This document shows, in pieces, positions 52,250 to 64,000 of a DNA stretch of 64,000 bases. A model generated the notes under the pieces. The model worked only from the letters and a program-made list of their open reading frames with translations. It was not told where the DNA came from and did not search any database. Source of the stretch: Phoebastria nigripes (taxonomy: Eukaryota > Chordata > Aves > Procellariiformes > Diomedeidae); the NCBI GenBank assembly GCA_035582835.1, contig JAYKAV010001831.1, positions 132,373-196,372 on the forward strand, in the 5' to 3' direction. Position 1 is the stretch's first letter; every line of letters begins with the position of its first letter. The position numbers and the translations under genes are program-made.

Positions 52250-55200
52250 TTTAATCATATGTCTGTGACGTTGTAAAATTTCTTCAGTTATGGAACAAAG
52301 CATAGAGTAGCTGAAGGCTAAGCCGTGTAATAACTTAATGTGCAGTTTCAGACTCATACTCATTTTTTTCCTCCAGAATTCATTTTTTTCCAGAATTCTC
52401 AGCCCCATAGAATGTGCTATCCATTCCCTGTATGGATCCATAATGTTGACTGTAGCAGTGACTAGTTCTTCTCTAAATCACACTCCAGCATCTCATGTTG
52501 GGTATCTAAAATAGCATCTATCTTTGAAATGTGTAAGTGTTCTAACAAGCCACTCCGTGGCAGAAGCAGCGGTAGAATTATGTTTACCAAGCTGGCGGTC
52601 TTCTGCTTGTAATGAGAAAATCCGTTGCCTTCAAATTTCTGCAACAAATGATGCAGAGTGTACAGATTTGTATGACAGACAAATTTGCTGTGATTTGTCC
52701 TGTATGAGTCAAGGATTGTTGCACTGCGATTATCTTCACTGTCAAAAGACTTAAGAGACAAGTTAACATCATTACCAGAGTTGTTTCTTTGTCATTTCAA
52801 ATCTGAAGTTAGAGTTTATGACACCACCTGGTCCTCTGGCACCATCCAGCATAGTATGGTGTGCAGAGAGTTCAGCAAAGGCCAGAAATGCACACATTGA
52901 TCCAAATAACGACATACTGCCAAAATGCACCAGTGTGACAGCAAACCATTTTTAAATCTTATTCACTGACTGTGCTTGTTTACTCTGCCCAGGATTTGTG
53001 TGCAAATGTTGGTGCTGTGTAAATGATTTGTGCTCTTGCATTTTGGACTACACATATCCATCTTCTGAGAGAATTTAAAAAAAATACTATGTTGAAATTT
53101 CTGGAGAACAGCAAGTAAAATAGAACGTATAACAGGAAAGAGCATGGAAAATTCTCATTTTCCCACTGTTTCACTGTAGTGGAAAAGCTGGGCTTGGAAA
53201 GAGGTTATGCACATGGATTTTTATTCATATCCAGAGTAAAACTGGATTTGATCACCATGTCCTGACATCCTGAAATGAGGTTTTACGGTCCCCAACATTA
53301 GTTGGTAGTCAACACATGCTGGGGTGTGCCCTAAAGGTCATGGTAGCCCAGCCAGTCAAAAGGTTTCTGCCTGATGCAATCTTGCAGCTGCAGGAGAACG
53401 ATAAATAAGACTAAACATAATGTATATAATTGTCAGTAGATAATAAAATACAGTAGATATGATCTATTGCTTCTGTGCTGCAGGAGGGAGGCGGCACAGA
53501 GTGAGGGAATGGGTAGGAGGAAGGAAGAAGGGAAATGGAGGTTCCCTTCAACCAGTAGCCATCCTCTCATGCTTCTGTTCATCTTGGCATTTCCCCGAGG
53601 GGAATCTAAAAAGATTTTTAGGATTTTTATTAACACTGTAGAGTACGTTAAGACTTGTACTGTTCCAGTATTGCCATATGTAAAGCTGTTTTACCACATG
53701 CACAGATGGAGTTCTTCATTGGTGTATTTAGAGTACCTGAAAACTTACAGTAACTAGCAAAGAAAACAGAAAAGGAAGAAAAATAGAGTAAGGGAAGGGA
53801 AAAACAGATGAGTAGATCTAGAAAGCATACGTGATAGACTGATTTGTAGGAATGATCATGTACATGCATGTACATATTTTTACAAATATCTTTTTTTTTT
53901 CCTCCAGTTGCTTGCATATCTGGGACAATTTTTCCATGGGCAAAAGAGAACTTTCTACTGAGGGTAGCTTTTAGGATCTTTTAGTATAGGCCACATAGCT
54001 GACAGTACAACAGGAAAACCAGGGAAGTGTGTAGACTTTGTGCAACTGTGGAAGAAGACAGCCTTTCTGCTGGGTCTTAACATGATGACTTCTTGCAATG
54101 TTTTTATATGTAGTTATTAATTTAGTTGAGCGGAATTTTAAAATCATGTGTAGATAGAGTTTAAGTGAAGAACAGGAAGGTCAAATGCTAAATTTTATTT
54201 CACACTTCCTCCCCTAGTAATTCTCATTTTCCCAGTAACATCTGTTTTCACCCAGCCTGTGATGGATGTAGGTTAGATACTATACCTTAGTGTGGATGGA
54301 GCTCAAGATGATGACTCACAAGTGGGGCTGATCAGTTACTATTGCTCTGCTTCTGGACATTGGACACTGCAGAGTCTTGAGGTCAATAACCAGATGAGAT
54401 GGTGATTGTTCCAATGGTATAACGGTTTCTAGGGTGGGTTGGGAATATAATGCCCAATAACTGGTAAACCTAAAAAAAGCTTCTTTTAGTTACCAGTAAT
54501 TAAACCGGTTGTGTGGTAGTCATGCTTCTTTGTGAGCCTTCCTCAAATTGTTGAGGATTTGTCTGTTATGGAAATGCTAGGTTGAGGTTTTCAAAGTTAC
54601 TCTTAAGGGTTGGTATTTATGCAGTCCCTTCCACTTGTTCTTTAAAATATGGGACTCCTGTAACTTATAGCCATCTCAGAAACTGTTAACTGTTTCTTGC
54701 ATCTGCTTGTCTGACTGCTGTAGAGCATGCTTGTTAGCTGACTGCACTCTCTCTGAACCTTCCCTCCCTCCTCAGGAGACTGGAGGATTAACAGCTGTTT
54801 CATACGCCACTTCTCATCCAGAGAACTTTGTACATGCTACTAAGTTTTAATCAGTTTACTTATACAAGAATCAAGTCCTCCATTACTGAAGTTCAGTAAT
54901 CCCAGGCATGAGGACTACACACAGCAGACCTTTTTAAAAGCAAGCATCAGGGTTCTGCTAATGAGTTGGGTGGTTTGAGGAAACTCTCACATGTCCTGCA
55001 TTGTTTTTTAAGAGTTGTGATGTACCTCTTGCTGCTGGATTGGCAATTTTGTTTGCTAACACAGGGCCCTGTTATCACTCTGCATGCCAGCAGCCATCTG
55101 CTTCCTGTTTTCTCTGATAGAGGTGAATGCAGGTCTTCTCATTTATACTCCGCCTGTGATAAGTTCTGTGATCTATGGAACTGATTTTTTTGTTTGTTTG

Positions 55201-55712
55201 TTTGTTTTTTGGCTATATATTTAGAAGAATGAATTTATGTTTAGATCCAAAAAAACCTATGTGTTTTGTGTCCAGTGGTGATTTTCTTGAATTTGTGTTT
55301 TATACTGACTGCAGGTGGAGCAGCACTGAGCTCTGGCACATGTGTCTTTGTTTTGTTGTTACTGCATTACCTGCTTGAAGAGTCGTGCAATTCTCTTTGT
55401 ACTTCTGGTGAACATAAGTAACAGGCAGTGTGATGGTACTTATGAAGGCCCCTCCTCCCCAGTCTCCAAAAGAGTGGAAGATGATACATGCAGGCTTTTG
55501 GATCCAAATTAGTAGGTTTTTCAAACTTTCTGTGTTTTTCTTCCATGGTAGTGGCTTTGCAAAGATGCTGTCAGCTTACAGATTGGATTTGTTGTAGGAT
55601 TCTGGTCACCTGTTAAATTAACAGGTTAGATTAATGTAAATGAAAGGTTAAAGAGCTCACTAGACTTTCAGTTTTGCATTGAAGCTTGACAGCACTGTAG
55701 ACAGTGTCACGC
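52250..55712 (+). other. Presumed intron, no exon recognised
   Basis: AT-rich sequence. Overlapping opposite-strand frames at 52,462-52,772 have no domain that I recognise. They lie just beyond the recognisable 5' limit of the adjacent CR1 (on its own strand) but do not read as reverse transcriptase. A TTTG repeat lies at 55,185-55,210. Confidence 0.45.
55185..55210. repeat. (TTTG)n microsatellite
   Basis: Four to five TTTG units flanked by T runs. Confidence 0.85.
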
Positions 55713-55714
55713 CA

Positions 55715-57060
55715 CGGTTAAGGTTGTAGGAAATCTTGGGGGTCTCTAGTCTGACTTCCTGCTCAAAGCAGAGTGAGCGAGGAGGTCAGACCATGTGGCT
55801 CAGGGCTTTATGCAGTCTGTCTTGAAAATCTCCAAGAACAGAGACCGCACAGCGCTTCTGGGCAACTTGCACCGCTGCTGCACTGTCCCTGTAGGGAGAA
55901 CGGTTTCCCTTTATCTCCAGTCTGAACTTGTCTTGTTTCAGCTTGTGCCCATTATCTTTCATCCAGCGACCATGGCAGAGCCTGGCTCTGTCTTGTCAGT
56001 GACCTGCCTGTAGGCAGGAGAAGGCTGCTCTGAGGTGCCTCCAAAGCCTTCCCTTCTCCAGGCTGAAGCTGCCCTGTCCCTCAGGGTCCCCTCACCGGCA
56101 GGTGCTCCAGCCCCAGAGCATCCTGGTGGGCCTCTGCTGGCAGTGTCCTGGACTTGGAAAGCACAAACCAGAGGACTCAGTATCTTACCTAGGTGTGATG
56201 TAAGAAGTGCTGAGTCAAGGGGGATCATCACTTCCCTCCATCTCCTGGTTGTGCCTGTGCTACTATAGTGCTGGATGCTGCTGGCCTTTGCTGCTGCCAG
56301 CCCCAGGGTGGCTCCTGTGCAGCTTGCTGTCCCCCAGGGCCCCAAGGACTTTTCTGCAGAGCTTCTACCCAGGCAAGCAGTGTCTAGCCTGGACCGCTGC
56401 CTGAGGCTCTGACTTCTCAGGGGCAGGGCTTGGCATTTCTCCATGCTGAACTGCACAAGGCCCTGTTCTTCCCCGATGCCCAGGTCCCTCTGGATGGCAG
56501 CCCTGCTCTCCAGCGCATCGGCTGTTTCCCCCAGTTTGGTGTCATCTGCAAACTTGGCAAGCGTGACTCCTCCCAGGTCACTGATAAAGTTGTTAAGCAG
56601 GACAGGTCACAGGTTGGGCCCCTGTAGTTATCTACAGTTCTCTACAGTTACTGTGGTCCAGGTAGAGTACGAGCCATTAACTGCTACCTCTAAGCCAATC
56701 ATCCAACCAATTTGTACCCATCTAAGTTGTCTGCCTAAGCAGACTGTAGTGTTTTTCCTCTTGTAGAGGTCTTGCTCTGTGACTTTCCCAGGGACCAAAA
56801 TTAGACTGATCAGCTTGTAGTTCCCTGGGCAGTTCTTCTGGCTTTTTTTCTGAAGACGGCATGACATTGGCATTTTTGTACTTGTTTGGGACTTCCGCCA
56901 TCTTGGTCACCATTGAGATCAGCCAGCACCATCTTTGGGTGCAGCCCTTCTGTGGGTAACAGTCTTTCACGTAACCCCTGACTGTTCTCACACATTGCTG
57001 GAAATTCTCCTCATGGGCAGTCTGTGGGTGATCATTTTGGTACAGTAGTGAGGACAGCAG
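55715..57060 (-). mobile_element. Bird-type CR1 LINE, RT part and 3' UTR (antisense)
   Basis: The best preserved transposon in the window, about 1.35 kb on the minus strand. The reverse transcriptase box FADDTKL is encoded from 56,552 down to 56,532. Upstream in the element, NYKLISLILVPGKVTEQ (within 56,873-56,628) matches the conserved RT 'NY..VSL.SVPGK..EQ' block. Downstream, REVMIPLDSALL (within 56,456-55,959) matches the C-terminal 'REVI.PLYSAL' block. The motifs fall in different frames with stops between them, so no intact ORF2 remains. The plus-strand start 'ggttgtaggaaatcttgggggtctctagtctgacttcctgctcaaagcag' is the usual 3' UTR region. The endonuclease half is missing (5' truncation), and the copy is GC-richer than its surroundings. 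CR1 moves by target-primed reverse transcription, and this copy cannot. Confidence 0.93.
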
Positions 57061-57064
57061 TTTT

Positions 57065-58000
57065 TCTGAAGGGGAAAGGGATTAAGTGTCTTAAACTTGT
57101 AACACAGCAGAAGAAGCTAAAGCACAGCAAAGAGGCAAACTTCAAGTAAGGTCTTCTAAAACGTCAATGTTTTTGGTTTATTTTCTGACCACTTTTTATA
57201 TTCCCTCAACATTCTTATAATCTTTAATTTAAAGAACGTACCTGAACATGACTAAGGTGTGTAGCTGGTTCAGATACTTAGGATACTCCATTGTTGGGTT
57301 TAAATAAGTGAAAGCCAAGGTAATTATTGGATCATTCAGACTTCTTTCGCTTATTGGGAGGAAGTCTTTAATTTGTGTCTTTACTTGTGCAGTTGTCTGA
57401 TACTGTCAGGTAAGACCCAAGAGACCAGGTAAGAATTTTTAGAAGATGTTAGTAAAACTTGCCCACTTTCCTTCTGTGTTAATAGAGTGCAAAGTGTTTC
57501 CTCTGGTATATACAGTATATAGGTTTGTATGGTTGTCTTGAATCTCCTGAACATTCCACTGGGTTAAACTGAATTTCTGTAGTTGACTTTAGAATTCCCT
57601 GTGTTACGGATATGGCGTTAAGTTACGGATCTGTTCCATTAGGAAGAACTAGGAGACAACAGCATTAGAAAATTACTTAAGAATTTATTTAGCAAACTGT
57701 TATTTTGCAGATTAAAAAGTTGTACACTGACAAACGCACTCCAGCAAAGGTATAGAGAGAATTCAGCAGGTGAGTCTCCTAAGCAGCCTTTGTCTAAATA
57801 CCAGCTCTCAGTCTTCCAGAAAGTCAGTTGCATTTTGGTAGCAATCTGAGCTACCAAACTGCAGTTTGAGATTGCAGTTCACAAGTCTTACCAATTTAAT
57901 GTATTTTCAGGGAGTTTTTTTAGAATTCTGTAAAAAAACGCCCCAAACCAAAAAAAAACCAAAGGATTTTTCTTTTGAACCTAAATTCCTGTGGTGTGTG
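57065..58000 (+). other. Presumed intron, nothing recognised
   Basis: AT-rich non-coding sequence between the CR1 element and the pentanucleotide repeat. Confidence 0.5.
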
Positions 58001-58002
58001 TC

Positions 58003-58055
58003 ACACACCGCACCGCACTGCACTGCACCGCACCGCACCACACCACACCACACCC
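58003..58055. repeat. Pentanucleotide repeat (CACCG/CACTG/CACCA)n
   Basis: About ten tandem 5-bp units, starting with CACCG units, then CACTG, then CACCG again and finally CACCA, before running into CCCC. The substitution types are clustered in blocks, as produced by local unit duplication. The tract abuts the intronic GC-rich island. Confidence 0.92.
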
Positions 58056-58109
58056 CGATCTCTACCAAATCCATCCCTTTCCTGTGTCTTATGAATAACC
58101 AGTTTGCTG

Positions 58110-58510
58110 TGTTCTTTCGGAAGCTGGACGTGGGGCTTGTCAGCCTGCTGCGGCAAAGCAGAAAGCAGCGTGAAAGACGAGGTGGAAGGACAGAAGTACG
58201 TTCAGAGCGGAGGAGTACTTGTGCACTGGCGATTGCCTTGTTCAGCCCCTCGCCTTTGCGGAGAAGGGAACAAAGAAGCAGAAAATGCTTTCTGGAAAGA
58301 ACGGATGCGTATGAAGCGTTGCGCGCCCTACCGAAGCGTGTGGCGGGCGCGGTGCCGTTCCGCGTGGCGGTGCGTGGGCTGGCGGGGGCGCCGTTCCGCA
58401 GCGCCCCACGCGAGGGCGCCGGTGGTCCTCGCGGGGCGGCGGGTGGCTCGCAACGCGCCCTGCCTGCCGGCGCGCTGTCTGAAATGGTGCTCCAGCCCGG
58501 CTGAAGAGCA
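58110..58510. promoter_or_regulatory. Intronic CpG-rich island (orphan)
   Basis: GC and CpG frequency rise from about 58,115 and peak at 58,310-58,500, then fall abruptly into AT-rich DNA by about 58,520. Two overlapping plus frames (57,866-58,504, 212 codons; 58,104-58,721, 205 codons) and minus frames run through it, as expected where stop codons are rare. They are Arg/Ala/Gly/Pro-rich with no domain. Possible roles are an alternative promoter or first exon, an antisense promoter, or a GC-rich insertion. No repeat family was recognised. It is not called as a coding gene. Confidence 0.7.
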
Positions 58511-58514
58511 CAGA

Positions 58515-61500
58515 GAGGAGAACCCCTCTGTTCTTTGCTTCATTAATACAATTCACCGTCTTACTCAGCGCTTTCAAATTTGTCACTATTTCTTACTTTA
58601 TCGTAAGGCTACTTTCTATACCTGTAAAACATGGGATTATGTGTCTGTAGCCCAGGTGCAGCTATATGGCTGCTGGAAAACATTCAGAGTTGTAGTTAGA
58701 CGAGGATTCGTGTTTCAGTGAAGACCTGGCATGCCACGTTGCTATGAAAACACTGCTTTCAGACAAACTTAATTTTAAGCTGTAGACATGGAGCCCTCAT
58801 TCCTACTGGGGATGAACGGATTGTAGATCCCTACCAGTGGGGAGGGTGTGATGAAGAAGTTTTAGTGTTCAGAGAAGGGTGAGAGGAGACTGGGACAAGT
58901 TTAGGAAGGTGAACTTTGAAGCTGGGGCAGATGGGGGAGAGGAAGCTGCTTTTGGTTGTTTGCATTTTTTTCCCCACTGTTTTCCCTAGTGTTACTGTAC
59001 CTTCAGTACAATACAGGGCGACCTGATAGCCAAGTGACTTGTGAGCATCTAGAGCAATTAGTGGGAGACTGTGTTGTCTGAGGTACAGGAAGCTGGAGGG
59101 AGCAGGAAATAAAGCTTGAAAGCAAAAGCACCTGTAAGTGAAGAACAAGGATGGCCAGAAACTGTGTGTAGAGGAGTACAGAGGGCCTGCGAGGCTGGGG
59201 GGTAGCTCACCAGTGGCAGTCAACATTGCAGAATGTGAGAGCTAGGTCAGAGCAGTTCACTTGGGGCATGTGAAATGGTTCGGTGTAGTACCTCATGGAA
59301 ACTAGGCACTTTCTGCACAGTGGAAGTTTTGGGTGTGTGGGCGCCTCAGCCTGGCATCTGAGAGACACGGTGGTAGCAACCTTTCTACCTGCAGCCCACA
59401 ACATTTCTAGGCTTTTGTCCTGTGGGAAGCCAAGAGACAACCACCTTCTGCAGTGCTGCTGCTCTGCAGGGAGGGTGACAGCCCACAGCAGTCTTCCCCC
59501 TTGCCTAAACTGGGGAGAAAAGGGAGGAAGACAAATGCTAGGGAGGGTCCGCAGTGGTCTGTTTGCAGTTGCCTTGCACATTTGTATAGCTGTTAGGCTC
59601 TGTATGGCTTGCCTTAGTTTTGTTGTGTTTGGGTTTTTTTAATTTGATTTTTGTAGAAGCAAAACACCTGTGGCATGTGAGTAATGCATAGTAGAGCTTT
59701 TACTCCCTGTAGCGTTTGTGTGGGAGATAAGAACATAAAAACTGTCATACTTTGTACCTGTGATGCAGCTGGGAGCATAGTCTCCAACATTCAGTAAAAA
59801 CATAAAAAGCTCCCATAGTGAACACGTGGAATAATCTGCATGTTTATGAGGATTTTATGCAATGCCTAATGGTTAAAGGTTGGTTTTAAACATTTTGTTT
59901 TTCTTACAATCTGTTTTTTTCCTAGCATTGCAGCTCTGTGAGTGTGCTTGCTGCTGTGTAAATAGCTAGAACCTCTTTGATTCTTGTCAATTACTGGATT
60001 CTATAGTATCTTACAACAGTGGGTTTTTGCTGTCTAATTATATTTTGTGTGTGGGGAAAAAAAACCTTTTTAGTGTTTTTTTTGTTGTTGTTTTGAAGTA
60101 GCCACTTTTTTAGCTTACCGAAGTAATTGATGCTTCTTACTGTTTTCACAACTGCTTCATCTCTGGATCATTGTGCAATTTTCCTTGGAGAAGGAACCTT
60201 ATTAATCTTTTGTTTTCCAATTCTAGAGTATTTACAGAAGAGAAAGAGCAAAGTTGTCACTGTGACTTTTCAAGGCAGGGTTGTTTTTACGTAGCTAATT
60301 CTTTGAAATAGGTGCAGGATTTTTGAGGTGAGAAGTTGGCTATGACACCTTTACTCCTCAGTTTGCCTTTCTGCCATTTCCATTATCTTGACTAAGCTAT
60401 TAGGCACTCCGGAAAAAGACATGCCAGGAAGATAGATCTGACTGGTTTGAAAAGAGAACCAATGTAACCCCTTCTGGTTAGACAGTTATGTCCTTGGGGG
60501 GGCAAATTCTGAATTGTCTCACCTTAGGTCTTGTATTGAAAAGCTCAAGTGCTCTGCATCAGCAAAATGCTGATGAGTGCCAAGGACTACAGAGAAGAAA
60601 GATTCCAGATATATTTGAGAACAAACAGAGCCTAGAGGAAACCTCAGGATGCAAACAAACAAGTTAGGCCAGCACTGAAATCCAGCAGTGGCTCCAAATG
60701 AGAAAGAGAATGGGTTTTATCGCGGGGGGAAGGGGGAACGCGCAACTGAAAAGCAAGAGTACTTAACTCTTTAGTTAACACTTCATTATTCCACGATGAG
60801 TAAGTTTTCAGACTCGAGGGAATGAGAATTAGAAAAAGTATCTGGGCAGTTCTCAGCTAGAGCCTGAAGAACTTGTTGATTCACTGAAACACCTATCTAT
60901 TTCATAATCTTATGGATAGCTGTCACATGATATTTTCAAATTCTTTTCTAGATAAGTGTTCAAACCTGTAAAATGAGGGAATGGTTAGAATGAGGCTTCA
61001 TGGGACAGCTGAACTGCCAGAACCAGTTGGCTGCTGAAAGGAGAGCCTTGCTCCAAAGTTTATGACCCCCCTTTCCCCTTGCTTTGGCATGGGGGATAAA
61101 GTGTGTGTACATGGTGGTCGTACTCTCCAGGACCTGTTCAGATTTCTGCCAGTTTAGCAAACTGGCTTATTTTTTTCACCCTTATGTTAGTTTTCTGACA
61201 GTTCAGTGAACTGAATGGTCTAATATGAGGGATCAGATTAGCACCAAGAGCTGGTGGCATGTAAGGGGCAGGAGTATGCAGCTGGGGAGGGATGCAGAAA
61301 GGGGAGAGCCTACCCTTTTGACAGCAGTGAGCTGTTAGTTGTCTCATGAAACCTTTTGCTGCATCCCTTTGAGTTAATATAGACTGAAAAGTGTCCACTC
61401 CAGGCATGCCCTTGTTTTGTACCATGAAGGAAAAGGTCATCAAACTACTTTCAGTGTAAATGCTCCATACAGCACCTGTTAGATCATTTGATGAACCAAC

Positions 61501-64000
61501 ACAGCGTGTTTGTTTGTAGCAGCACTGTAAGTCCTGCATTCAGCTTATTTGCAGCATGGTATTGAAGTTTGGATTAGTATTGTTCCCGAGACTTATGGAA
61601 GATAATGCATGGTGAGGCTAGTTCTCAGGTTTTTGTAGAAAATAGTGAAAGGACAGTTAATACAAAGGAAGGTGATCAAGGGTGTTCTGTTCATATGTCC
61701 TGCTCCTAATGGATAATGTACTGAAAAAACGTTTATTAATACAAATCCTTCAGTTTCTATGAAAGGGAATAGTGAAGTCTTGAGACTTACTCTGAGAGAT
61801 TATAAAATTACCTCCGGTGGAGGCCTTAGAGAATTCATTCAGCTGCTGAGTGAAGACTTGACTTATCAACATCAAGTTGCATTTCCACAAGCCTTATTCC
61901 TTTGTACCTTCTAGATCTTCTGAGTTGTTCCCACCTCTTGCTTTATCATCTGTTTCTTTGAGCTCCTTTTAGATGCTGATTGTCCCAGAAACAGAGGAAA
62001 AGTAAAATTTCGAAGGTGGAATACTGTAACTCAGTTAAGTTTTGATGCTAGAGCTAAATTGATCTAAAGATTTAAGCCCAGAAAACTGATCACTTTTGTT
62101 AATAGAGTTCCTTTTCTGCTCACATGATTCCCGTATTGCTTATGTAAGCTGTAGTACTAGCAAAAGGGAAGCGTTGGTTTTGCTTCTCAGGTTTGTGATG
62201 TTTCAGATCTTCTTGTTCCTTTACCTTGTTGGCTGACTCAGTAATCTCTTCTGTATCCATCCTGCCCCTGTGTTTTTTTGATAACCTTTATCTAACTTCT
62301 ATTATTTAACTGCTATAACTCCTAACAACATAAGCCTTTCCTGATAAGATTATATTCAATATTCAGAAGATTCTCTTAAACTGTACTGTTACTCTTGTAT
62401 GAAAGTGGGTCAATCTTCATGAGGCTTCCATGAATGCTCTTGTACTTCTGGCATTTTCCAAATAAGTCTTGCCTGCATGTTAAAGGCTTTTTCCTTGTTC
62501 ATGTGAAGTAGATGCACTGTTGGTATTAGACCTAGAGGCATCTAGTCCAAATCAGGATGTTAACCAAGGCAGCATTCCAGTGCCAACTTTGCATCACCTG
62601 GTTCAGTATAAATTGCTGAGACATTTTCATAAGCTTTTCTTTCTTTCATTTTTGTTTCCCACTCAGTGGAGGAGTCTTGTCTTGAACTGGGCTGTTGTGT
62701 CTAGGAGACACGTATCATCAGTCATCAAGGCACAGATTTTGTAAGGAATATGTGCCAAATTTTATTCTCAGATGTCCTTTATCATACTTCTGGGCATTAC
62801 TATTTGGGTTTTTCCAGACCATGAATTAGTCTCGGTCTTTTCAGATTAGTAAGTGACAAATGCCATACTCCAGATAGGAATTGTTTGCTACACATGGGAA
62901 CTGAAGAACGTTCTGTGGCATTAATGTGTGCTAAATAATCCCTAAATAGTGAAATGAAACTGCGCAAGGTAGGAGCATATGTCTTCTATCTGCAAACTGC
63001 TATCTCAAATATGATAACTTGATTTCAGCTTGATGACAAATTGCTTCAGGTAACATATTTAAGCTTTGTTATGGAAAAAGTGTGATTTTTACAATTTTTA
63101 TATGCAAGTTACTAAATGTAAACTGAATTTTCGGGGGGAATTTTCTTAGAATACTGAATTGTCCATTTAGCCCCATCTTTTTCATTTTGCTACATGGAGA
63201 GGACTGACAACATTTGTGTTGTAGCTTGCTGAGAGCTTCATGCCAGGTAGAGTATGTTTTTGGTTTTTTGTTTTGTTCTGTTTTTATCCATGTTGGCTCA
63301 ATTTAACCTCAGATTTATCTCATATTTAAGACTTTCTTTTGTTTATGCCTGTTTGGCTCATGAGAAATCTTCAAGACTCTTAAAGGCCCCCTGTAGTTCA
63401 GAATCATTCCAGGCTTTTCTAACTAAACTGTTCTGAATTTGACCTGAATAACATTACAAATGACTTTGTGCATTTTTCAGGTTTTTTTTTTGATTCCCAC
63501 ACTGTGCTTGGTACAAACTTGATATTAAATAGCATAACAAACTAGAAAGCTGTTGACATTTTATGTTTTTGTTGCTAGCAAGTATTGTTTGCATAAGATT
63601 TATCTCCTGAGAGGAGAAGGGATTGCTTTAGAGAAATACGCTTGCCTTCACTAGCCTAACAATTAGTAATCTGTTCCAATGTGCGTGTGTATACACCGTC
63701 TTCTCTGAAATGTTTTCTCAATCGTGAGGCTTCCCTGTAATAATTCCCCAGCTGGGAAAAGGAAGTGTGGTTTCAGCAGGAACTGATCTTGTCTTATTTC
63801 TGAATGACAATTTGGTGACTGTTCTTCCTTTCAAGCTTACCACACTTAAGGTGAATTTTCTCTACTGCATTGGTTGAATAAAAGCTGTCTAAACTGCTAC
63901 CTGGTAATGGTCATCTACAGACACCATTTCAATTCTTGAGTTAGTGCAGACTTTGCAGACCTGTTTGCATGCACACATAGACTGGTTTTGGATCTAAATG
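58515..64000 (+). other. Presumed intron to window end, nothing recognised
   Basis: AT-rich non-coding sequence. The longest open frames (58,831-59,226 minus, 131 codons; 61,138-61,539 minus, 133 codons) have no recognisable domain or convincing splice structure. A short G-rich patch lies at about 60,723-60,740. No recognisable exon occurs before the end of the window, so the gene's next certain exon lies outside it. Confidence 0.5.

Noticed and set aside
52462..52772. Overlapping minus-strand frames as upstream CR1 coding sequence
   Set aside because: The peptides do not read as reverse transcriptase or endonuclease, and the recognisable CR1 match stops at about 52,245.
58104..58721. 205-codon frame as a possible protein-coding gene
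   Set aside because: It overlaps a 212-codon frame and minus-strand frames in CpG-rich DNA, with no domain, no clear promoter-to-polyA structure and a junction into AT-rich sequence without splice sites.
1..64000. CRISPR arrays, prokaryotic operons, integrated viral genes
   Set aside because: Composition, splice-like signals and CR1/MIR repeats indicate a vertebrate nuclear genome. No direct-repeat/spacer array and no retroviral or other viral gene was recognised.

Overview
This 64 kb window looks like vertebrate nuclear DNA, most likely from a bird. The reasons are an AT-rich background without long open reading frames, one strong CpG island, and low repeat density. The recognisable interspersed repeats are almost all CR1-type LINE fragments plus a few very old MIR/CORE-SINE fossils; no Alu, B1/B2 or L1 was recognised. 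A reptile cannot be excluded by eye.

Layout. Positions 1-15,990 appear to be a gene-free upstream flank holding two fairly clear MIR-like SINE remnants (about 118-250 and 2,308-2,480), one doubtful one and a decayed CR1 fragment (14,570-14,950). A CpG island at about 15,990-17,510 is interrupted by a 321-base assembly gap (16,840-17,160). It carries promoter-like sites (CACGTG, CAGCTG, GACGTC, GC boxes). Just after the gap is a candidate first coding exon, ATG-GAT-TAC-CTG, ending in a good splice donor (17,260-17,271, plus strand). The rest of the window (17,272-64,000) is best read as a long first intron. No second exon could be proved; one 57-base candidate with good splice sites lies at 30,588-30,644. 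The gene could not be named.

The intron holds CR1 pieces of differing age and orientation. Sense pieces lie at about 24,990-25,560 and 28,860-29,095. Antisense pieces lie at about 37,545-37,660, 39,822-40,085, 50,995-52,245 and 55,715-57,060. The last is the best preserved and still encodes the reverse transcriptase FADD box. There are also a 16-bp minisatellite (43,681-43,772), several microsatellites and homopolymer tracts, and a second, small GC/CpG-rich island deep in the intron (58,110-58,510) preceded by a pentanucleotide repeat.

Nearly all open reading frames of 60-130 codons are what chance gives in this composition and are not reported as genes. No CRISPR array, bacterial operon, tRNA or rRNA gene, or retroviral gene was recognised. 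I did not find a convincing undescribed system. The most useful leads are the gap-hidden promoter, the minimal first coding exon, the intronic CpG island, and a few perfect palindromes and tandem repeats that the repeat families do not explain.
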